From positions 1 through 64,000 of the forward strand of contig JBGUJG010000130.1 in the NCBI GenBank assembly GCA_045113695.1: a stretch of 64,000 bases of DNA, given 5' to 3'. Positions 22,955-31,306 of this stretch are shown piece after piece. Within the stretch, counting starts at the first letter, position 1; the number at the start of each line of letters is the position of its first letter. The stretch comes from UBA4246 sp045113695. Its GTDB lineage: Bacteria; Bacillota; Clostridia; Christensenellales; Aristaeellaceae. The notes under the pieces are model-generated. The model had not been told where the DNA came from, searched no databases, and saw only the letters and a list, made by a program, of their open reading frames with translations. The translations under genes were made by a program, and so were the position numbers.

Positions 22955-23859
22955 CAGTCCAGATAATCCTTGAGCTTTTTGGAGCGGCTCGGATGGCGCA
23001 GCTTGCGCAGCGCCTTCGCCTCGATCTGGCGGATACGCTCCCGGGTGACATTGAACTCCTTGCCGACTTCCTCCAGCGTGCGCTGATGGCCGTCATCCAG
23101 CCCGAAACGGAGGCGGAGCACTTTCTGCTCACGGTCCGTCAGCGTATCCAGAACCTCCGCCAGCTGCTCCTTCATCAGGGCGTGGCTGGCCGCTTCCGCC
23201 GGAGCGGGGGCGTCGTCGTCCTGAATGAAATCTCCCAGATGGCTGTCTTCCTCTTCGCCGATCGGGGTTTCCAGCGACACGGGCTCCTGGGCAATCTTGA
23301 TGATCTCCCGGACCTTGTTCTCGCTGATGCCCATCGCCTTGGCGATCTCCTCCGGGCTGGGCTCCCGGCCCAGTTCCTGCAAAAGCTGGCGGGAAACACG
23401 GATCAGCTTGTTGATCGTCTCCACCATGTGCACCGGGATCCGGATCGTGCGGGCCTGGTCCGCGATGGCGCGGGTAATCGCCTGGCGGATCCACCAGGTC
23501 GCGTAGGTGGAAAATTTGTAGCCCTTGCGGTAATCAAACTTCTCGACCGCCTTGATCAGGCCCAGGTTGCCTTCCTGGATCAGGTCCAGGAACAGCATCC
23601 CGCGGCCGACATAACGCTTGGCGATCGACACCACCAGACGCAGGTTGGCCTCCGCCAGCTGGCGTTTGGCTTCTTCGTCGCCCTCCTCCATCCGCATGGC
23701 CAGTTCGGTTTCCTGGTCCGCCGTCAGAAGCGGCACCTTGCCGATCTCTTTGAGGTACATGCGGACCGGGTCGTCTATGCTGATGCCCTCGGCCAGGGTC
23801 GCGTCCGGCAGGACTTCCGGCGCCGTTTCCTGGCCGGGCTCGTCGGCGCTTTTTTTCAC
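22954..23859 (-). CDS. rpoD: RNA polymerase primary sigma factor RpoD/SigA (main open frame, interrupted gene)
   Basis: The open frame encodes regions 1.2 to 4.2 of the housekeeping sigma factor. Region 1.2 is DPVRMYLKEIGKVPLL, region 2 is EANLRLVVSIAKRYVGRGM and FDYRKGYKFSTYATWWIRQA, region 3 follows ARTIRIPVHMVETI, and region 4.2 is TLEEVGKEFNVTRERIRQIE. The natural gene clearly starts upstream at ATG 24039, overlapping dnaG (ATGA), but a TAA at 23896-23898 (codon 48) interrupts it in the same frame. The first start codon left after it is GTG 23859, which has no good ribosome site. Everything the polymerase needs for promoter recognition is intact; only region 1.1 is cut off. It lies between dnaG and trmK, as usual in Firmicutes. 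Confidence 0.9.
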   Translation of the reverse strand: MKKSADEPGQETAPEVLPDATLAEGISIDDPVRMYLKEIGKVPLLTADQETELAMRMEEGDEEAKRQLAEANLRLVVSIAKRYVGRGMLFLDLIQEGNLGLIKAVEKFDYRKGYKFSTYATWWIRQAITRAIADQARTIRIPVHMVETINKLIRVSRQLLQELGREPSPEEIAKAMGISENKVREIIKIAQEPVSLETPIGEEEDSHLGDFIQDDDAPAPAEAASHALMKEQLAEVLDTLTDREQKVLRLRFGLDDGHQRTLEEVGKEFNVTRERIRQIEAKALRKLRHPSRSKKLKDYLD

Positions 23860-23895
23860 CTGGATCCCGTTGTCCGCCAGACTTTGCAGGACGTT

Positions 23896-24039
23896 TTAAA
23901 ACTGTTCGGGTTCCACATCCAGAGACGAAAGCCGGTTGATCACCTCGTCATAGGTCAGGAAGCCTTTGGTTTTTCCCAGTTCAAACAGTTCATTGAGCTT
24001 TTGCTGCTTGCTGTCGGGCTTTTCGCTCAATGTATTCAT
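23896..24039 (-). pseudogene. rpoD: Detached N-terminal part (region 1.1) of rpoD ending in TAA
   Basis: From ATG 24039, 47 codons encode NTLSEKPDSKQQKLNELFEL, then GKTKGFLTYDEVINRLSSL and DVEPEQF, a normal region 1.1 beginning. TAA follows at codon 48. After the stop the same frame continues as NVLQSLADNGIQVKKS, again normal rpoD sequence, so no bases are missing or added. A single G-to-T change (GAA to TAA) would explain it. The ATG overlaps the dnaG stop (ATGA), which confirms it as the original start. Confidence 0.85.
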
Positions 24040-25826
24040 ATGATATCTGCCCCTTTCGTATGGTTCGGTTGCTTCAGCTTCGTCATTTCCGCGTTCAGGC
24101 GCATGACCCTTTCCAGGGCCGATTTGCGTTTTTCAGGATCCGTTTCCGCCGCCGCCGTCTGGCGGGCCAGGGCCATCTGTTCTTCCAGCCTGGCCAGGCG
24201 CAGCCGTTTCAGGCAGTCCGCCGCGACCGTCAGCGCGTCCTCCTCCTGCTGGAAGGTCTGCTCGGCGAAAACCGAAGCAGCCAGCTCCCTTTCTTCCAGG
24301 GAGGCTTCCTCCAGGATCATCGCCGGCGTCAGGCCGCTCAGCAGCTTCTCTGCGATCGCCCGCAGGCCGCCGTCCCGGATGTCTTCCAGCCGGAACAGCT
24401 CTTTGGGCATATGACCGCTTGCCAGCAGGGAGACCGCCATCCGCTCGGCCGGCAGAGCAGGGTCCCGCGGGGCTCCGCCCCGGCGGGGATAGGACGGCCG
24501 GACCGGCGCGGGCGTTTTCTGCGTTTCGGCTCTGGCGGCCGTCACGCCGATCTGGGCCATCACCGTCTCGCGCTCAAAGCCGGAACGGGCGCAGACGTCC
24601 CGCAGATAAACCTCCAGCTCGACCGGATCCCTGACCCGGCGCATCTCTTCCGCCGCCTGTTTCACGTACCGGATCCGGCCCTCATCGCTGTTCAGGTCGC
24701 TCGCCGCGGCCAGTCTGGTCAGGCGGTAACGGACGGGGCTCATCGGCTGAAGGGCGTTAAAGGCGTCCAGGCCCCGCTGGCGGATGAATTCATCCGGGTC
24801 CAGCCCGTCCGGGAAACGGATGACCCGGACAGCCACCCGGGCTTCCTCAAAGATGCCCAGGGCTTTTTCGATGGCATGCTGGCCCGGCTCGTCCCCGTCG
24901 TAGGCAACCCAGACTTCCGGCGCAAAGCGCCCGAGAAGCTGCGCCTGCTCCGGCGTCAGCGACGTGCCCAGGGTCGCGGCAGCCCCCCGGATCCCCGCCT
25001 GGGCAAGCGCCACGACATCCATATAGCCTTCCACCAGCAGCACCCGGGAAAGATTCCTTTCCTTGCGCAGGAGGTTGGCGGCAAAGACGCCTTTGCGCTT
25101 GTTGAAAACGGGGGTATCTCCGGTGTTCAGATATTTGGGCGGCAGATCTTTTTCCAGCGTCCTGCCGCCGAAAGCCAGTACATTCCCGAATTGATCGATG
25201 ATGGGAAACATCGCCCTGTCCCGGAAGAAATCCCTGGCCTCGCCGCCTTCCTTTGCAGCGCTCAGGCCTGCGCTGATCAGTTCGTCGCGGGTAAAGCCCC
25301 GGCTCTCCAGCTCCCGGGTCAGGCGGTTCCAGTCCCTGGGGCTTGCGCCCAGGCCGAAACGGCGGATGATGTTATCATTCAGGCCTCTGCCGTAAAAATA
25401 ATCCAGGATCCTCCTGCCTTCGTCCGTCCACAGGAGTTTGTGATACCATGCAGCCGCCTCGCGGTTGGCGTTCAGCAGTCTTTCCCGGCGGCTGCGCCTT
25501 TCCTCCCAGCCGGGATCCTCCACCATCTGCGGCAGCGGCATCTGCAGCTGGTCCGCCAGGCGCTCCACGGCTTCCTGGTAGGTCAGGTGCTCCATCTCCA
25601 TCAGGAACTGGATTACGTTCCCGCCGGTTTTGCAGCCGAAGCAGAAATACAGGTTCAGGTCCGGGGAAACGGAAAACGAAGGTGTTTTTTCATGATGGAA
25701 AGGACACAGCCCCCAGTACCTGCGCCCGTTCCGCTTCAGCTGCACATAAGAAGAAACGACCTGAACAATGTCCGCCCTGGCGTACAGCTCGTCCAGCCAG
25801 GCAGCGGGATAGCGTCTCGGGGCCAT
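24036..25826 (-). CDS. dnaG: DNA primase DnaG
   Basis: This 596-residue primase makes RNA primers for Okazaki fragments at the replication fork. Its N-terminal CHC2 zinc finger uses Cys41, His44, Cys62 and Cys65 (CPFHHEK; FCFGC). The catalytic core has the Toprim domain (LLVEGYMDVVALAQAGIRGA and WVAYDGDEPGQHA, about 255-335), followed by a C-terminal helical DnaB-interaction region. Length is typical. It sits between dgt and rpoD, the Firmicute macromolecular-synthesis arrangement, and its stop overlaps the rpoD start (ATGA). The start at 25826 has GGGTGATG directly upstream. Confidence 0.93.
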   Translation of the reverse strand: MAPRRYPAAWLDELYARADIVQVVSSYVQLKRNGRRYWGLCPFHHEKTPSFSVSPDLNLYFCFGCKTGGNVIQFLMEMEHLTYQEAVERLADQLQMPLPQMVEDPGWEERRSRRERLLNANREAAAWYHKLLWTDEGRRILDYFYGRGLNDNIIRRFGLGASPRDWNRLTRELESRGFTRDELISAGLSAAKEGGEARDFFRDRAMFPIIDQFGNVLAFGGRTLEKDLPPKYLNTGDTPVFNKRKGVFAANLLRKERNLSRVLLVEGYMDVVALAQAGIRGAAATLGTSLTPEQAQLLGRFAPEVWVAYDGDEPGQHAIEKALGIFEEARVAVRVIRFPDGLDPDEFIRQRGLDAFNALQPMSPVRYRLTRLAAASDLNSDEGRIRYVKQAAEEMRRVRDPVELEVYLRDVCARSGFERETVMAQIGVTAARAETQKTPAPVRPSYPRRGGAPRDPALPAERMAVSLLASGHMPKELFRLEDIRDGGLRAIAEKLLSGLTPAMILEEASLEERELAASVFAEQTFQQEEDALTVAADCLKRLRLARLEEQMALARQTAAAETDPEKRKSALERVMRLNAEMTKLKQPNHTKGADII

Positions 25827-25965
25827 ATCATCACCCTTTTGTATCTTCGCCGTTTTTCATTTTTTTCCTGCCCGGGAAGGTTTTTCAGTCAAATTTTTAC
25901 AACCCGGTCCTTTATGGATCGTCCGGCATCCGTAAATACCATATCATCCATTTTTTCATGCCGTC

Positions 25966-26970
25966 TTATTCTCTGGAAAACGCTTCCGGCAGAAACAGGC
26001 CGGTGTAGCAATGGACGGCGTAACGGTCCGTCATGCCGGAAATAAAGTCGGTCACGGCGCGCTCCGTCCCTTCCTGATAGGAGATTTCGACATATTCCAG
26101 CGGCATTTCGCCGGGATTCCGGAGATAGTAGGAGAACAGGCCGCGGATCACGTGATCGCATTTGCTTTCTTCCGCTTTCCGCCAGCTGTCCCTGTATACC
26201 TTTTCAAACAGGAAAGCGCGCAGGGCGTCCGTCGCCTCCTGCACGGCCCGGCTCATCCGAATCTCCGGGCAGCCCCGGCTTTCGGCGACGATATCGCTGA
26301 TCATGGTGTCGATGCGCTCCCCATGGGTCCTGCCCAGCACCTTCAGGCAGTCGGCCGGCAGCTCATAGTCCTTCAGCACCCCGGCCCGGAGCGCGTCGTC
26401 GATGTCGTGGTTGATGTAGGCGATCCGGTCCGCCCGGGCCACGCAGCAGCCTTCCAGCGTCATCGGACGAAGGTTTCCGCTGTGATGCACGATGCCGTCC
26501 CGCACCTCTTTGGTCAGGTTCAGGCCTTTGCCCCCGTTTTCGAGCCGCTCCACCACGCGCAGGCTCTGGTCGTTGTGGCGGAAGCCGTCCGCGCACAGCT
26601 CGTTGAGCGTCCTCTCGCCGATATGGCCGAAGGGGGTATGCCCCAGGTCATGGCCCAGGGCGATCGCCTCTGTCAGGTCTTCGTTCAGTCGCAGGGATCT
26701 GGCGATGGTCCGGGCTACCTGGGCCACCTCCAGCGTGTGCGTAAGCCGGGTGCGGTAATGGTCCCCCTCCGGGGAGATAAACACCTGCGTCTTGAACTTG
26801 AGGCGCCTGAAGCTTTTGCAGTGCAGAATGCGGTCCCGGTCCCGCTGGAAGTCCGTCCGCAGGCTGCAGGGCGTCATCGGACGCTCCCGGCCCTGCGTTT
26901 CGGTGCTGCGGACCGCATAGGGGGACAGAAACATCGCTTCCGCCTGTTCGATTTCTTCTCTGACCGTCAC
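25966..26970 (-). CDS. dgt: Deoxyguanosinetriphosphate triphosphohydrolase-like HD protein
   Basis: This 334-residue dNTP triphosphohydrolase is of the dGTPase type, releasing tripolyphosphate from dNTPs. HD-domain metal motifs are RTRLTHTLEVAQVARTIARS and GHDLGHTPFGHIGERTLNEL. The family's N-terminus (ETQGRERPMTPCSLRTDFQR-type) is also present. The start is GTG at 26970, with GGGAG 8 nt upstream; the frame is open further upstream but runs through repeat DNA, so the longer version is rejected. It precedes dnaG by 139 nt, a neighbourhood common in Clostridia. Confidence 0.87.
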   Translation of the reverse strand: MTVREEIEQAEAMFLSPYAVRSTETQGRERPMTPCSLRTDFQRDRDRILHCKSFRRLKFKTQVFISPEGDHYRTRLTHTLEVAQVARTIARSLRLNEDLTEAIALGHDLGHTPFGHIGERTLNELCADGFRHNDQSLRVVERLENGGKGLNLTKEVRDGIVHHSGNLRPMTLEGCCVARADRIAYINHDIDDALRAGVLKDYELPADCLKVLGRTHGERIDTMISDIVAESRGCPEIRMSRAVQEATDALRAFLFEKVYRDSWRKAEESKCDHVIRGLFSYYLRNPGEMPLEYVEISYQEGTERAVTDFISGMTDRYAVHCYTGLFLPEAFSRE

Positions 26971-27052
26971 TGGACACACTCCCTTGCGGTGAGGTTGGAT
27001 GGTTCTGAGGGCCCGGAAAACGGGCCGGCATGCCCCGGAGGAGGTTTTTTTC

Positions 27053-27080
27053 AGAGTGAAGAGTGAAGAGTGAAGAGTGG
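27053..27080. repeat. Tandem 7-bp repeat (AGAGTGA type)
   Basis: Four perfect or near-perfect copies of AGAGTGA (the last AGAGTGG) lie in the 329-nt gap between dgt and the thioredoxin-like gene. It resembles a single arm of copy A at 36-195; I see no matching inverted arm. Apart from this repeat and the terminator at 27192-27235, I see nothing convincing in the gap. Confidence 0.6.
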
Positions 27081-27191
27081 AGATATCATAGTATTCTGCA
27101 TCATTGAAGGTGAACAGCCGGGAGGAGGGGCCGGCGGTCATTATTTCCTATACTACAAAAAAGAATAAAATCCTTTTTTGCCGGACAAATG

Positions 27192-27235
27192 AAAAACCCC
27201 CGGCGGCGCTTCTTTCTCAGAAGCCCGGCCGGGGG
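27192..27235 (-). terminator. Intrinsic terminator after the thioredoxin-like gene
   Basis: A long GC-rich stem (CCCCCGGC pairing with GCCGGGGG, extended by GCTTCT/AGAAGC) is followed on the minus strand by TTTTT. Confidence 0.8.
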
Positions 27236-27299
27236 CGGTCCATCACGCTATTCCGTTTTGTCCCGGGTTCCGCCGGTTCTGTCTGACCAAAGATCAGCA

Positions 27300-28562
27300 T
27301 CAGCCGTCCTTCCGGATGCGCAGCACCCATTCCCCGTAAACGGCATCGGTATACATCTCAAAATCCGGATCAAAGCTGAAGCCTTCCGGCGCCTGAAGCA
27401 GCTGCACGTGATATGCGTCCGGCGTTCCGCCAAAGCTGACCGTTCCGGTTTCATCGGATATCTGCATGGAACAGGCGGTATCCGTGCAGAAGTTGACAAA
27501 CACGCCCGGCACAGGAGAACCGTTCTGGTCGATGAAATGAAGGGTATAGGCATTCGGCGCAGCGTCCTTCTCCGGCTCGGAGCCTGCATATTCCCAGCTG
27601 ACCTGATAGCCACTGCCGCGCAGATCCTCCGCCAGTTCCTCCACATATTCGTCCCCGGCGATCAGGTAAAGCTGCTTCAGGATATTGCCTTCCCTGTCCG
27701 CCAGCATGATCACCGTATAGTGCTTATTCTCCTGCGCGCCGGGCATCGGCGAATCATACACGTAAACGCCGTTCTCTGGGTCCGCTAGATCCTGAAGCTC
27801 CCGGTAGGACAGAATCCTGTAATCATAGCAGATCATGGATTCGGGATGATCGGAAGCCGCGGCTTTCAGGACCAGGCGGGCTGTATCATCATTGATCACA
27901 CAGGCCTGCAGCGGTTCGGATCTCCCTTCAACCCGGAAGAGGACCGGCCTGGCGCCTTCGTTTTCCACCTGTATCCCGGTCGCCGCCGAAACCGGCAGCG
28001 CGCGGGTGGAACTGTCGGCGGGGATCTCTGTCAGCACGGCGGTTTCCGTGTAGCCTTCCCCCAGGAAGGATTCGATCAGACGCGACACCTGCCAGGTGCC
28101 CCAGAAGGCTCCCACCCGCAGGAAAGCCGCATTTCCGAAGCGGTCCACGATCACCGTCGCGGGAATCCCTGTGCCGCCGGTATACCGGAACAGCGACGCG
28201 CCTTCATCGCGTCCCATGGGAAAGTCAAGCCCATGCGCCTGACGGTATGCCTCGATCGTTTCCGCAGTATCATTCGGACCGGTAGACAGGGCAATGAAGG
28301 CCACGCGGTCTCCGTATTGGTGATATGCCTCGTTCAGGCTGCCCATTTCAGACTCGCACGGACGGCACCATGTCGCCCAGATGTTGATCAGGACAGCCTC
28401 ATGATCCTGAAGCTTTTCGGAAAGCGCAAAGGTGTTCCCCTGGGTGTCTGTCACCGTAAAATTCGGGAAGGGCCTGCCCAGGATCCCGTTTTCTTCAGCT
28501 GCCGCGGCGCCGAGGCACAGCGCCAGCGTCACCAGGACAAGAATCAGTGTTTTCTTAATCAT
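27300..28562 (-). CDS. Exported TlpA-type thioredoxin-fold protein with extra C-terminal domains
   Basis: This 420-residue protein has a signal peptide (MIKKTLILVLVTLALCLGAA). A TlpA/ResA-like thioredoxin domain spans about 28-165, with the active site WCRPC (in INIWATWCRPCESEMGSL) and the cis-Pro loop GGTGIPATVIVD. Such proteins reduce or exchange disulfides outside the membrane. About 150 residues of unassigned sequence follow, then a C-terminal beta domain (about 345-410, TLHFIDQNGSPVPGVFV) like Cna-B or carboxypeptidase regulatory folds. The fusion is unusual for TlpA proteins, which are normally 150-200 residues. It is monocistronic with a consensus promoter and terminator. The redox partner is unknown. 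Confidence 0.8.
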   Translation of the reverse strand: MIKKTLILVLVTLALCLGAAAAEENGILGRPFPNFTVTDTQGNTFALSEKLQDHEAVLINIWATWCRPCESEMGSLNEAYHQYGDRVAFIALSTGPNDTAETIEAYRQAHGLDFPMGRDEGASLFRYTGGTGIPATVIVDRFGNAAFLRVGAFWGTWQVSRLIESFLGEGYTETAVLTEIPADSSTRALPVSAATGIQVENEGARPVLFRVEGRSEPLQACVINDDTARLVLKAAASDHPESMICYDYRILSYRELQDLADPENGVYVYDSPMPGAQENKHYTVIMLADREGNILKQLYLIAGDEYVEELAEDLRGSGYQVSWEYAGSEPEKDAAPNAYTLHFIDQNGSPVPGVFVNFCTDTACSMQISDETGTVSFGGTPDAYHVQLLQAPEGFSFDPDFEMYTDAVYGEWVLRIRKDG

Positions 28563-28606
28563 ATGTTCTCCCTCTTTTCTCCAATCGTTTTTCCGCGCCC
28601 CTCATA

Positions 28607-28636
28607 TATATACGGTCGGCAGGAAGGATCTGTCAA
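28607..28636 (-). promoter_or_regulatory. Promoter of the thioredoxin-like gene
   Basis: On the minus strand TTGACA (28631-28636), an 18-bp spacer and TATATA (28607-28612) lie about 45 nt before the start codon. Confidence 0.7.
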
Positions 28637-28728
28637 TGGATTCCCGGAAAAAATGAGGCAAAAACAGACCATGAATCATTTTTGCTTTCTGTATACCGTC
28701 CTGCGCCTGACCCGGCCGTTCCCCGCGT

Positions 28729-29313
28729 CTATTTCCCAACTAGTTTTTCCAGCAGGTATTTTCCCCAGCTGAGAGCTTCCCTGGCGCGGTTTTTGAGCCA
28801 GTATTCCGGCAATGTCGGCGCTGCGGCCCCGGATACGGAAAGCCCCAGGTCCCGGGCGATCGCCATGGCCCGGGGGAGGTGATAATCGCTGGTCACCACG
28901 AGGACTTCCCGGGGCGGCTCCGGCAGCATCGCCAGGGCGTTTCTGAAATTTTCCTTCGTGCTGCCGGAGGCCGTTTCCGCCAGCACGTCCCCTTCCGGCA
29001 CGCCGCGGGCGATCAGCCAGGCCCGCATGACCGTGCCCTCGGCTTCCGGCTCCTGGCCGGCTTTTCCGCCGCAGCAGACGATCGTCTGGGGATGGGCCAG
29101 GTAAGCGGACAAGGCCGTTTCCAGGCGGTAGGCAAGCTGAACGCTCGGCGTCCCGTCCGGCTTCACCTGGGCGCCCAGGACGATGATCAGGTCAGTCTCT
29201 CCGGGCTGCGGCACCGTTTTTTCAGCGATGCATACGTAGGCAAACAGCCCGATATAGCTCAGAATGCCCAGGGATACCAGGATCATCAGACATTTGATCA
29301 TTTTCTTCAGCAT
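28729..29313 (-). CDS. YdcF/SanA family DUF218 membrane protein
   Basis: This 194-residue protein has one N-terminal membrane helix (CLMILVSLGILSYIGLFAYV) and an extracytoplasmic DUF218 domain. DUF218 marks are LIIVLGAQVKPDGTPS, VCCGGKAGQEPEAEG, and VTSDYHLPRAMAIARDLG. Relatives such as SanA and ElyC affect envelope integrity, but the biochemical activity is unknown. It starts 7 nt inside the radC end with GGAGC before the ATG and is the last gene of the cdaA operon. Confidence 0.82.
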   Translation of the reverse strand: MLKKMIKCLMILVSLGILSYIGLFAYVCIAEKTVPQPGETDLIIVLGAQVKPDGTPSVQLAYRLETALSAYLAHPQTIVCCGGKAGQEPEAEGTVMRAWLIARGVPEGDVLAETASGSTKENFRNALAMLPEPPREVLVVTSDYHLPRAMAIARDLGLSVSGAAAPTLPEYWLKNRAREALSWGKYLLEKLVGK

Positions 29314-30005
29314 GAAGCTCCTTCCTTTTCCCCCAGCAGGCGGTGCTGGGCAAAGCTGTAGGTGCCGTCCGCCCCGCAGATCACATGGTCAAACAGGCGG
29401 ATCCCCACCTTCTCCATCACATCGCCGAGCAGCCGGGTCATATCGAGATCTTCCCGGGAGGGTTCGGAGCTCTGTCCGGGATGGTTGTGGGTCAGCAGGG
29501 CGCCCTGGGCGTTCTGCCGAAGCAGCAGGCTCAGCACCTGGCGCGGATAGACCGCCACTTCATCGACCGTTCCTTCCGCGATCACCTGGGCGGAGATGAT
29601 TCTGAGCCTGGCGTCCAGGCTGACCAGATAAAAGCGTTCGTCCGTCACGCCCCGGAACAGCGAGGCGCAGTAATCCCTGGCTTCCCGGTAGCTGGACAGC
29701 GTTTTCCGTTCGGCCAGGCGGTCGTTTTCATACAGGCGGAAGAGCGGCAGCATCATGCGGATCAGCATGGCGGCGCCGGGGCCGATGTCCCGGACCGCGG
29801 TCAGCTCCTCCTGGCGGGCCTCCAGCACGGCGTGCAGGCTGCCGAAATGATCGATCAGGCTGTGTGCGATGGGATTGACGTCTTTCCGCGGAATCGCGTA
29901 GGTCAGCAGCAGCTCCAGCGCCTCGTGGGGCGCAAAGCCTGTCATGTTGCCGTCCTTCTGAAAACGGCTGCGCAGCCTGTCCCGGTGTCCCTCGTGCTCG
30001 CTCAT
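29307..30005 (-). CDS. radC: RadC family JAMM-domain protein
   Basis: This 232-residue RadC/YeeS-type protein has an N-terminal helix-hairpin-helix region (VRDIGPGAAMLIRMML) and a JAB/MPN+ domain with the zinc motif LTHNHPGQSSEPSREDLDMT. The original DNA-repair assignment of RadC has been withdrawn for the E. coli allele, so the function is open; recombination-linked roles have been suggested. The ATG overlaps the rsmF stop (ATGA), and the 3' end overlaps the ydcF-like gene. Confidence 0.87.
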   Translation of the reverse strand: MSEHEGHRDRLRSRFQKDGNMTGFAPHEALELLLTYAIPRKDVNPIAHSLIDHFGSLHAVLEARQEELTAVRDIGPGAAMLIRMMLPLFRLYENDRLAERKTLSSYREARDYCASLFRGVTDERFYLVSLDARLRIISAQVIAEGTVDEVAVYPRQVLSLLLRQNAQGALLTHNHPGQSSEPSREDLDMTRLLGDVMEKVGIRLFDHVICGADGTYSFAQHRLLGEKEGASC

Positions 30006-31306
30006 GGCTTTCTCAGTCCTTTGGGATAGTGATTTTTGATCTGCCCGTCCGAGGCCTTTCCCCAGCCCAGCGGCAGCCCGTCCAGCGTAACCGTGCCGAA
30101 ACCGCGGACAGCGCTGTCCGCCGCCGGCAGGGTTTCTCCGCGGAGGTAGGAAAACGCTTCCCGTTCAGTAACCGGAAATGTCGTTTTCGCCCTGCATACC
30201 CTGGACAGGGCATGGTCAGGCACAAAAATTTTCCCGCGCAGACGGCCGACGGCCAGCCCGGCCCGCAGCACCTGGATACCGCGCAGCGGGGGGATGAAAG
30301 AAGGCATGCGCACCAGCAGATCGCCGAACAGCCCGTCCGGCATGACGGACTCCATGTCCTGCGCGACGGCGGACAGGGCCTCCCGCACGGCGGCCAGCAG
30401 ATCCCGCCCGGGAAGCGGAAGCGGCGCGGAAACGGGCCTGCGCCATGTGCCTTCCTTCCTGCGGAGCAGGGCGACAAAATGCCCTTCCCCCCTGACCCGG
30501 TGCGGCCAGAGATGAAGAACGCCGTCCGGCGCCGCGGGCAGGCCGGGCAGGGCGAAGGGCACCGCTTCAAACTCCGGATGGCGGGACAGGAACGAATCGA
30601 TCTGGCCGTCGTTTTCCAGGCGGTTGAACGTGCAGGTGCTGTAGGCCAGCCGGCCGCCGGGCCGGAGCATCCGCGCCGCGCACTCCAGGATTTCCCGCTG
30701 CCTTTCGGCGCAGCCGGCCGGGGAAGCGGGCTGCCATTCCTCGGCAGCTTCCGGATTTTTGCGGAACATGCCTTCCCCGGAGCACGGAGCGTCCACCAGG
30801 ATGGCGTCAAACATCTCCGGCCAGACGGCGCAGAGCCTTTCCGGGGACGCGCTGGTGACGATCGTATTGGCGCAGCCCATCCGCTCGATATTGGAAGAAA
30901 GAATCCTCGCGCGGGCAGGATGGATCTCATTGGCGATCAGCGTCCCGCCGGTCAGCTTTTCCGACAGCTGGGTCGACTTGCCGCCGGGCGCCGCGCAGAG
31001 ATCCAGCACGGTGTCCGCAGGCCCGGGCGACAGCGCTTCCGCAGCAGCCATCGCGGACGGTTCCTGGATGTAAAAGGCGCCGGCCTCATGCGCGGGCGTC
31101 TGCCCCAGCCCCGAACCGGAAGACAGGTAAAACCCCGACACCGCCCAGGGCACCGGGCCGAGCAGATCCGGCAGATCCGCCGGCGGCAGGCGGCGGCTGA
31201 CCCGCAGGCCGCGGACCGGTGGTTCTTCCATCGCTTTGAGAAAAGCGGGCAGCTCTTCTCCAAGCTGCCCGGCGATCATGGCTACAAATTCGTTTTTCAG
31301 GGTCAA
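30002..31306 (-). CDS. rsmF: RsmF/NOL1-NOP2-Sun family 16S rRNA m5C methyltransferase
   Basis: This 434-residue SAM-dependent RNA cytosine-C5 methyltransferase shows VLDLCAAPGGKSTQLSEKL for SAM binding, the catalytic Cys in DAPCSGEGMF, and the second Cys in AYSTCTFN. A C-terminal PUA-like region (about 300-434) ends LGWGKASDGQIKNHYPKGLR, matching RsmF-like proteins of Firmicutes. The start is TTG at 31306, overlapping the previous stop (TTGA) and preceded by GGAGGGAAGG. The exact rRNA site is inferred from the family. Confidence 0.85.
   Translation of the reverse strand: MTLKNEFVAMIAGQLGEELPAFLKAMEEPPVRGLRVSRRLPPADLPDLLGPVPWAVSGFYLSSGSGLGQTPAHEAGAFYIQEPSAMAAAEALSPGPADTVLDLCAAPGGKSTQLSEKLTGGTLIANEIHPARARILSSNIERMGCANTIVTSASPERLCAVWPEMFDAILVDAPCSGEGMFRKNPEAAEEWQPASPAGCAERQREILECAARMLRPGGRLAYSTCTFNRLENDGQIDSFLSRHPEFEAVPFALPGLPAAPDGVLHLWPHRVRGEGHFVALLRRKEGTWRRPVSAPLPLPGRDLLAAVREALSAVAQDMESVMPDGLFGDLLVRMPSFIPPLRGIQVLRAGLAVGRLRGKIFVPDHALSRVCRAKTTFPVTEREAFSYLRGETLPAADSAVRGFGTVTLDGLPLGWGKASDGQIKNHYPKGLRKP

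Noticed and set aside
22268..24039. Alternative genetic code as explanation of the rpoD stop
   Set aside because: TAA and TGA both end other genes here at family-expected positions, so a general reassignment is unlikely.
26971..27141. Longer dGTPase with about 57 extra N-terminal residues
   Set aside because: The extra part translates the 7-bp repeat array and has no ribosome site; GTG 26970 with GGGAG is better placed.
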